The notes under the pieces: generated by a model | The model's input: the letters and a program-made list of their open reading frames with translations, nothing else | Databases searched by the model: none | Told to the model about the DNA's origin: nothing | Shown: one piece after another, positions 58,729 to 64,000 of the stretch | Position numbering within the stretch: the stretch's first letter is position 1 | How the letters are laid out: every line of letters begins with the position of its first letter | Assembly (NCBI RefSeq): GCF_021554725.1 | Contig: NZ_JAIZDP010000001.1 | Coordinates: 124,001 to 188,000 of the forward strand | Reading direction: 5' to 3' | Length of the DNA stretch: 64,000 bases | Source: Sinomonas notoginsengisoli | GTDB lineage: Bacteria > Actinomycetota > Actinomycetes > Actinomycetales > Micrococcaceae | Translations under genes and position numbers: made by a program

Positions 58729-60108
58729 TCAACTGGGTGCAGGCGCGTCCGGCTCGGCCATGCCGAGGAGCCGGGCGAAGATGCCCTCACCGTCGTCGGA
58801 AATCCCATCATGATGGAAGTCCTCGGTCTCCCACACCTCCAGCCGGCGCACGCGGTCCGCGGTCTCGAGCGAGAGAGTCCGGTCTACGAAGATGTCGTCG
58901 TGGTAGACGGCCGCGGCCGCCGGCACGTCGTTGAGGGCGAGCCGGCCGGTATCGTACAGCGGCCCCCAATCGGACCTTCGGGCCAAAAGCTCGGCCGTCT
59001 GGGCAAGGGGAACGAGCGCGGGATCCTGCTCGAAATACCACGGCATGACCATCTCGCCCAGGAGGAGCGGCTCTGCCCCGTCGGGCCGGAACTCGGGGTG
59101 CTGCTCGAGTACGCGCCACGCCGCCCAATCGCTTGCCTCGCCCTGAGCATAGATCGCCTCATGCATCAACGCATAGAGCGGGTTTGGGGCCCGTGATACG
59201 AGCGACTGGACTTGGGCGAGGAAGCTGTCCGAGAGGCGTGGGCCGCCCACCGCGGAGGTGAATGCGTCCTCGAGCAGGTAGTGAAGCGTGTCCACCCGAG
59301 TGTTGCCACCGAGGAGGTTGCCGACCAGCTGGAAGCGTTCGGGCGTGAACCGCTCGCCCGACGGGAGCCGTTCATCGTGGTCACGCAGATGCTCGACGAC
59401 GGCACTCACCGTTGGGCGGTCATCCGGATACCACCCGAAATACTGTTCGTTCCGTGCAGCCACCCGCCCGTAGGTGGCCCGGTAGACCCGCTCGGCCGGC
59501 CCGTCGAGCGGCGCGAGCCCGCCGGTGATGAGGGCCCTGCGCATGCCCTGCGGCGCGAGCGAGAGGTACGTGAGCGTGCAGAATCCGCCGTAGCTCTGCC
59601 CAAAGACGGTCCACGGACCCGAGCCGAGCTCGTGGCGGATCGCCTCGCAGTCCATCACAATTGAATCGGCACGGAAGTGCGTGAGGTAGTCCGACTGCTC
59701 GGCGGGAGCACCCCTGAGCGGAAGGGTGCTCCGATCGGCGGGAGTGGACAGACCGGTGCCCCGCTGATCCAGCATGAGGATGCGGAAATCCGCTGCGGCG
59801 GCCTTCATCCAGCCCGAGAGGCTCGTCACGCGGTTCCCCCGACCGCCCGGGCCGCCCTGGAGGAAGAGGAGCCACGGGAGCTTCTCACTCGCCTCAGGCG
59901 GGTGCGCCGCGGAGACGTACTCCCGCGCGAAGACCTCGATGAGCTCGCCCTCGGGCCGTCCATGGTCGAGCGGCACAGCGAAGACGTGCTCGGCCGTCCG
60001 CAGCCCGCGGAACGCGTGCCGGCCCACGATGCGGTGGCCCGCTGCGCGCGCTGCGGACGACGCCGCCCGGCCGGTCCCGCTCGGGCGCCCACCCGCCGTC
60101 GTACTCAC
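58729..60108 (-). CDS. Alpha/beta hydrolase, proline iminopeptidase-like (S33)
   Basis: A 459-residue S33 hydrolase. The oxyanion loop is LLFLQGGPGGRG, a proline-iminopeptidase-type motif. LMLDQRGTGLSTP follows, and the nucleophile is in WTVFGQSYGGFCTL (GQSYGG). A large helical cap lies in the middle, and the catalytic His is probably in TEDFHHDGI near the end. The GTG at 60108 overlaps the GNAT stop as GTGA. It likely cleaves N-terminal residues from short peptides. Cytosolic; no signal peptide. Confidence 0.86.
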   Translation of the reverse strand: MSTTAGGRPSGTGRAASSAARAAGHRIVGRHAFRGLRTAEHVFAVPLDHGRPEGELIEVFAREYVSAAHPPEASEKLPWLLFLQGGPGGRGNRVTSLSGWMKAAAADFRILMLDQRGTGLSTPADRSTLPLRGAPAEQSDYLTHFRADSIVMDCEAIRHELGSGPWTVFGQSYGGFCTLTYLSLAPQGMRRALITGGLAPLDGPAERVYRATYGRVAARNEQYFGWYPDDRPTVSAVVEHLRDHDERLPSGERFTPERFQLVGNLLGGNTRVDTLHYLLEDAFTSAVGGPRLSDSFLAQVQSLVSRAPNPLYALMHEAIYAQGEASDWAAWRVLEQHPEFRPDGAEPLLLGEMVMPWYFEQDPALVPLAQTAELLARRSDWGPLYDTGRLALNDVPAAAAVYHDDIFVDRTLSLETADRVRRLEVWETEDFHHDGISDDGEGIFARLLGMAEPDAPAPS

Positions 60109-60629
60109 CCGGCTTCTCCGAGCGCTGCCGCACCGAAGCGCGCGAGCGCGTCTCCTGTGAGCCGGAAGGTGTCCCATTCCTCCAGGGGCACGGCGCCGAG
60201 GCTGCGGTAGAAGCCGATGGACGGTTCGTTCCACTTCAGGACCGCCCACTCGACCCGTGCATAGCCGCGCTCCACCGCGATCCGGGCCAGTTCCTCCAGG
60301 AGGGCCTTGCCGTAGCCGCGGCCCCGCGCTTCGGGGCGGACGTAGAGGTCCTCGAGGTAGATCCCGTGCGTGCCCTCCCACGTCGAATAGTTGAGGAACC
60401 AGAGGGCGAAGCCCATCACACGAGGGCTCCCGTCCGAACCCGCATCCTCGAGCACGTGGGCGAAGATCGCGGGGTGGTCGCCGAACAGCTGCCCGGTGAG
60501 GGACTCGACGGTGTTCTTGACAGCATCAGGCTCCCTCTCGTACGCCGCGAGTTCGTGGATGAGTTCGAGGATCGCGGGGACGTCGGAAGGATCGGCGTGC
60601 CGGAGCGTGGCGACGGAGGGAGAACTCAT
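60105..60629 (-). CDS. GNAT acetyltransferase, diamine/polyamine type
   Basis: A 174-residue GNAT like spermidine/spermine acetyltransferases. The acetyl-CoA loop is RPEARGRGYGKALLEEL, preceded by GIYLEDLYV and followed by NEPSIGFYRSLGA. The ATG at 60629 is used: a TAGGTT -10, whose TAG is the stop codon of the upstream helicase, ends 7 bases before it. Substrate unproven. The downstream peptidase overlaps by 4 bases. Confidence 0.88.
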   Translation of the reverse strand: MSSPSVATLRHADPSDVPAILELIHELAAYEREPDAVKNTVESLTGQLFGDHPAIFAHVLEDAGSDGSPRVMGFALWFLNYSTWEGTHGIYLEDLYVRPEARGRGYGKALLEELARIAVERGYARVEWAVLKWNEPSIGFYRSLGAVPLEEWDTFRLTGDALARFGAAALGEAG

Positions 60630-60639
60630 GCCTCCCAAC

Positions 60640-63201
60640 CTAGCCACCCAGCCGCCCCACCGACCTCAGGCGGATGACGGCGCTGCCTGTCGCATCGCAC
60701 TCAGCGAGGTCGACCTCCGCGGAGAACCCCCAGTCGTGGTTGCCCGCCGGGTCGTCGAAGATCTGGCGTACGTGCCACACGCCGGGCTGCTCGTCGATGA
60801 TCAGGAGCTGCGGACCGCGCGCGTCGGGGCCGGTGCCGATGTCCTCGTGCTCCTCGAAGTAGGCGTCGAGGGCGTCCTCCCATTCTCCGACCGCGAATCC
60901 CGCCTCCCCGTCCAAAGCCGCGAGGGCGTCCGAATCCTCGTCCGCGAACAGCTCGACTCGGCGGAACAGCTCATTGCGCACCATCACGCGGAACGCCCGC
61001 ACGTTCGCAGTGAGCGCCGGCGGGGGAGGGGGTGGGGCGTCGAACGCGTGCAGGTCCTTGCCGCTCGTGAGCTCCTCCCACTCGTCCAGCAGCGACGAGT
61101 CGACCTGCCGCACGAGCTCGCCGAGCCAGGCGATGAGGTCCTCGAGGTCTTCCCGCAGCGCGTCCTGCGGGACGGTCTGCCTCAGCGCCTTGAACGCGTC
61201 CGTGAGGTAGCGCAGGACAATCCCCTCGCTGCGTGCGAGTCCGTAGAACCGAACGAACTCGCCGAAGTCCATGGCCCGTTCGTACATGTCTCGGACCACG
61301 GACTTCGGCGCGAGCTCGAAGTCGCCCACCCATGGAGCATGCCGGCGATACGTCTCGAATGCGGCCTCAAGGAGCTCCTTGAGCGGTTCGGGGTACGTCA
61401 CGGCGTCCAGCGCGTTCATGCGCTCGGTGTACTCCATGCCCTCGGCCTTCATCGCGGCCAGTGCCTCTGTCTTGGCCCGCTTGAGCTGGGCGGAAAGGAT
61501 CTGCCGGGGCTTCTCGAGAGTGGCCTCGATGACTGAGACGACATCGAACGCATACGACGGCGAATCCGGATCGAGGAGGTCCAGGGCGGCGAGCGCGAAG
61601 GGGGAGAGCGGCTGGTTCAGCGCAAAGTTCTCCTGGAGGTCCACGGTCAGCCTGAGCGTGTGCCCGGTCGCGCGCTGCTCCGCGGTCAGCTCGTCGTCGG
61701 GGATGCGCTCGACGACGTCGGCCGCGATGAGCTCGCGGAGGATCCCGAGCGCACGGCGCATCAGGCGCAGCTGGACGGGCCGAGACTCGTGGTTTTCAGT
61801 CAGGAGCCGGTGCGCTGCGGCGAACGGGTTTCCGGGCCGGGCCATGAGGTTCAACAGCATCGCGTGGGTGACGGTGAAGCTCGAGGCCAACGGCTCGGGC
61901 GTGCCCTCGACGAGCTTCTCGAACGTCGGCCGCCCCCACGAGACGAAGCCCTCCGGCGGCTTCTTCTTCACCACTTGGCGCAGCTTGCGCTGATCGTCGC
62001 CGAACTTGGCCCGAGCCTTCTCCATGGCCCGGTTGTTCTCGACGACGTGCTCAGGGGCCTGCACGACGACGGTCCCCGCCGTGTCGTATCCGGCCCGCCC
62101 CGCTCGTCCGGCGATCTGGTGGAACTCGCGCGCGTTGAGGTGCCGCGTGCGGGTGCCGTCGAATTTGCTCAGGGCGGTGAGCAGGACGGTGCGGATCGGA
62201 ACGTTGATGCCCACGCCGAGCGTGTCCGTCCCGCAGATGACCTTGAGCAGTCCGGCCTGGGCGAGCTGCTCGACGAGACGGCGGTACTTGGGCAGCATCC
62301 CGGCATGGTGCACACCGATGCCGTGCCGTACGAGCCGGTTGAGCGTCTTGCCGAAGCCTGCGGCAAATCGGAAGCCCCCGATGAGCTCGGCGATGCGGTC
62401 CTTCTCCTCACGGGTGCACATATTCACGCTCATGAGCTGCTGCGCCCGCTCGATCGCCTCGAGTTGGCTGAAGTGGACCACGTAGACGGGGACCTGCTTG
62501 GTCCCGAGGAGCTCCTCGAGGGTCTCGTGGACCGGCTTCTCCTCGTAGTAGTAGTGCAGCGGAATGGGACGTTCAGCGTGGGCGACCGTCGTCGTCGTGC
62601 GCCCCGTGCGCTCGGTGAGCTCTCGCTCGAATCGGCTCACGTCCCCGAGCGTGGCGCTCATGAGCAGGAACTGCGCTTGGGGGAGCTCGAGGAGGGGCAC
62701 CTGCCAAGCCCATCCGCGCTGTGGGTCCGAGTAGAAATGGAACTCGTCCATGATCACCGGGCCGAGCTCCGCACCGGATCCCTCGCGGAGGGCGTGGTTC
62801 GCGAGGATCTCCGCCGTGCAGCAGATGATCGGCGCGTCCGGGTTGACGGACGAGTCGCCCGTGACCATGCCCACGTTCTCTGCCCCGAAGATGTCACAGA
62901 GCGCGAAGAACTTCTCCGACACGAGTGCCTTGATGGGGGCCGTGTAGTAGCTGCGCTGCCCGGTCGCGAGGCCGTGGAAGTGCGCGCCGACCGCCACGAG
63001 CGACTTTCCAGAGCCGGTCGGAGTCGCGAGGATCACGTTCGAGCCCGACACGAACTCGAGGATGGCCTCGTCCTGCGCCGGGTAGAGCGCCAGGCCCCTG
63101 CCCTCGGCCCACCCCACGAACGCGTCATACACGGCATCTGGCAGCGACCAGGCCGGGTCGGGCGGGGAGGTCGGCGTGGGGATCAGGGTATCGAGTCGCA
63201 T
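60640..63201 (-). CDS. DUF3516-containing DEAD/DEAH (Ski2-like) helicase
   Basis: An 853-residue superfamily 2 helicase. Motif I is ATPTGSGKSLVAVGA (59-73), motif II is DEFHFY (152-157), motif III LMSATLGD, and motif VI FHQIAGRAGRAGYD. From about 430 the protein carries the uncharacterised DUF3516 C-terminal region. Ski2-like members unwind RNA or DNA; this group is common in actinobacteria with no proven role. TAGTCT lies 9 bases before the ATG. It is divergent from tam with 34 bases between starts. Confidence 0.9.
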   Translation of the reverse strand: MRLDTLIPTPTSPPDPAWSLPDAVYDAFVGWAEGRGLALYPAQDEAILEFVSGSNVILATPTGSGKSLVAVGAHFHGLATGQRSYYTAPIKALVSEKFFALCDIFGAENVGMVTGDSSVNPDAPIICCTAEILANHALREGSGAELGPVIMDEFHFYSDPQRGWAWQVPLLELPQAQFLLMSATLGDVSRFERELTERTGRTTTTVAHAERPIPLHYYYEEKPVHETLEELLGTKQVPVYVVHFSQLEAIERAQQLMSVNMCTREEKDRIAELIGGFRFAAGFGKTLNRLVRHGIGVHHAGMLPKYRRLVEQLAQAGLLKVICGTDTLGVGINVPIRTVLLTALSKFDGTRTRHLNAREFHQIAGRAGRAGYDTAGTVVVQAPEHVVENNRAMEKARAKFGDDQRKLRQVVKKKPPEGFVSWGRPTFEKLVEGTPEPLASSFTVTHAMLLNLMARPGNPFAAAHRLLTENHESRPVQLRLMRRALGILRELIAADVVERIPDDELTAEQRATGHTLRLTVDLQENFALNQPLSPFALAALDLLDPDSPSYAFDVVSVIEATLEKPRQILSAQLKRAKTEALAAMKAEGMEYTERMNALDAVTYPEPLKELLEAAFETYRRHAPWVGDFELAPKSVVRDMYERAMDFGEFVRFYGLARSEGIVLRYLTDAFKALRQTVPQDALREDLEDLIAWLGELVRQVDSSLLDEWEELTSGKDLHAFDAPPPPPPALTANVRAFRVMVRNELFRRVELFADEDSDALAALDGEAGFAVGEWEDALDAYFEEHEDIGTGPDARGPQLLIIDEQPGVWHVRQIFDDPAGNHDWGFSAEVDLAECDATGSAVIRLRSVGRLGG

Positions 63202-63235
63202 GGCGCCCTCAGACTATCCGGATTAGCGTTGACCC

Positions 63236-64000
63236 ATGAGCTCTCCCACGTGGGATCCAGCCGTCTACACCGCATTCGGCAACTACCGCTCGCGGCCGTT
63301 CTACGACCTCACGGGACGGATCGCTGCCGAGGCGCCGCGCCACGTCGTCGACCTCGGGTGCGGTACCGGCGAGCTCACCGCCGCGCTGGCCGACCGCTGG
63401 CCAGAGGCGGTCGTCGAGGGGGTGGACAGCTCCCAGACGATGCTCGATGTTGCACGCTCGCGGATTGCGGGCACGGACCGCCTGGCGTTCACGCACGGTG
63501 ACATCGTGCACTGGGAGCCAGCCGACGACGTCGACGTGGTCGTCTCGAACGCGGCACTCCAATGGGTGCCTGGTCATCAGGGCCTCATGGGCCGTTGGCT
63601 CGAGCAGCTCGCCTCGGGGGCCTGGCTCGCTGTCCAAGTGCCGGGCAATTTCGCCGCTCCCTCGCACGCGCTCATGCGCGAGCTCGCCGATTCCCTGCAG
63701 TGGGAGCATCGGCTCCGTGGAGTGCTGCGCCATTCGGACACTGTCTCTGATCCCCGGCACTACCTTGAGCTGATGCTCGACGCCGGTTGGGAGGCGGACG
63801 TGTGGGAGACCACCTACTGCCACGTGCTCATCGGAGAGGACGCGGTGCTCACGTGGGTGCGCGGGACCGGCCTGCGCCCCGTGCTGGACGCGCTCTCCGT
63901 GGAGGAGGCGGCCCAGTTCGAGGAGCAGTACAACCAGCTCCTCTACGATGCCTACCCTGCGGTGGAACGCGACGGCGTCATGACGACTGTGTACCCTTTC
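63236..64000 (+). CDS. tam: Trans-aconitate 2-methyltransferase, C-terminus cut by window edge
   Basis: 255 codons are visible and the frame is open at the right edge; the family is ~255-265 residues, so little is missing. The SAM-binding motif VVDLGCGTGELTAAL (38-52) and the C-terminal half with NAALQWVPGH and AVQVPGNFAAPSH match Tam, which esterifies trans-aconitate to remove an inhibitor of aconitase. TAGCGT ends 6 bases before the ATG. A general SAM methyltransferase is the alternative. Confidence 0.85.
   Translation, partial: MSSPTWDPAVYTAFGNYRSRPFYDLTGRIAAEAPRHVVDLGCGTGELTAALADRWPEAVVEGVDSSQTMLDVARSRIAGTDRLAFTHGDIVHWEPADDVDVVVSNAALQWVPGHQGLMGRWLEQLASGAWLAVQVPGNFAAPSHALMRELADSLQWEHRLRGVLRHSDTVSDPRHYLELMLDAGWEADVWETTYCHVLIGEDAVLTWVRGTGLRPVLDALSVEEAAQFEEQYNQLLYDAYPAVERDGVMTTVYPF

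Noticed and set aside
58490-58732. Possible 80-codon minus-strand gene between the peptidase and the MFS transporter
   Set aside because: It needs a TTG start, overlaps the end of the MFS gene by 100 bases, has an Arg/Pro-rich low-complexity translation and has no good ribosome-binding site. The 58590-58728 gap shows nothing else.
61660-63501. Plus-strand open frame of about 613 codons opposite the DUF3516 helicase and tam
   Set aside because: It covers the helicase motifs in reverse and overlaps the start of tam in another frame. No domain is recognisable.

Overview
The window is dense, high-G+C chromosomal DNA from an actinobacterium. The closest fit is the Micrococcaceae (Arthrobacter/Sinomonas type); this is inferred from gene families such as DUF3000, the HGxxPAAW protein, the ANTAR regulator, DUF3516 and TIGR03085, and from gene order. 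Almost all of it is core metabolism and information processing. I see no transposase, integrase, phage gene, CRISPR array or plasmid function. Many genes have a TAnnnT -10 hexamer 6-8 bases before the start codon, which suggests widespread leaderless transcription.

Layout. 1-2.7 kb (-): fatty-acid beta-oxidation pair (multifunctional FadB-like protein cut by the left edge, and a thiolase) behind a perfect palindromic operator. 2.8-4.8 kb (-): RNase D-like exonuclease and a DUF3000 protein. 4.8-8.2 kb (-): an operon of an L-threonine aldolase-like PLP enzyme, a short-chain dehydrogenase and a DUF6421 protein. 8.4-12.8 kb: MsrB, a stress-type protein, an alpha/beta hydrolase, YbaK, SufE and a rhodanese. 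13-15.5 kb: ZapE ending in a 17-bp tandem repeat, a transcription unit for a 28-residue peptide, five tRNA genes on the minus strand and a sixth on the plus strand. 15.6-20.3 kb (+): RecB-like nuclease, then def-fmt-rsmB-rpe.

20.4-25.0 kb (+): an FMN riboswitch followed by the whole riboflavin operon (PnuC-type transporter ribM, ribD, ribE, ribB, ribA, ribH), with ribB and ribA as separate overlapping genes. 25.0-35.5 kb (+): hisE, hisG, hisF, hisI, trpE, two uncharacterised small membrane proteins, trpC, trpB, trpA and lgt, interrupted by two minus-strand genes. trpD and trpF are not in the cluster. 35.5-43.6 kb (+): a long structured leader, gltB, gltD and pyk. 43.7-46 kb: ANTAR response regulator, tRNA-Leu, a small acidic protein, a reductase-like protein and a hotdog thioesterase.

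46-54 kb (+): polA, an Eis-like acetyltransferase, a secreted polysaccharide deacetylase, rpsA with a structured leader, and a flavodoxin-domain protein. 53.6-58.6 kb: YigZ (-), coaE, uvrB and an MFS transporter. 58.7-63.2 kb (-): a proline-iminopeptidase-like hydrolase, a GNAT and a DUF3516 helicase. At 63.2 kb a trans-aconitate methyltransferase begins and runs off the right edge.

No large undescribed system is obvious. The best leads are the threonine aldolase/SDR/DUF6421 operon, the 28-residue peptide unit, the two unknown membrane proteins in the trp operon, and several palindromes and leaders at promoters.
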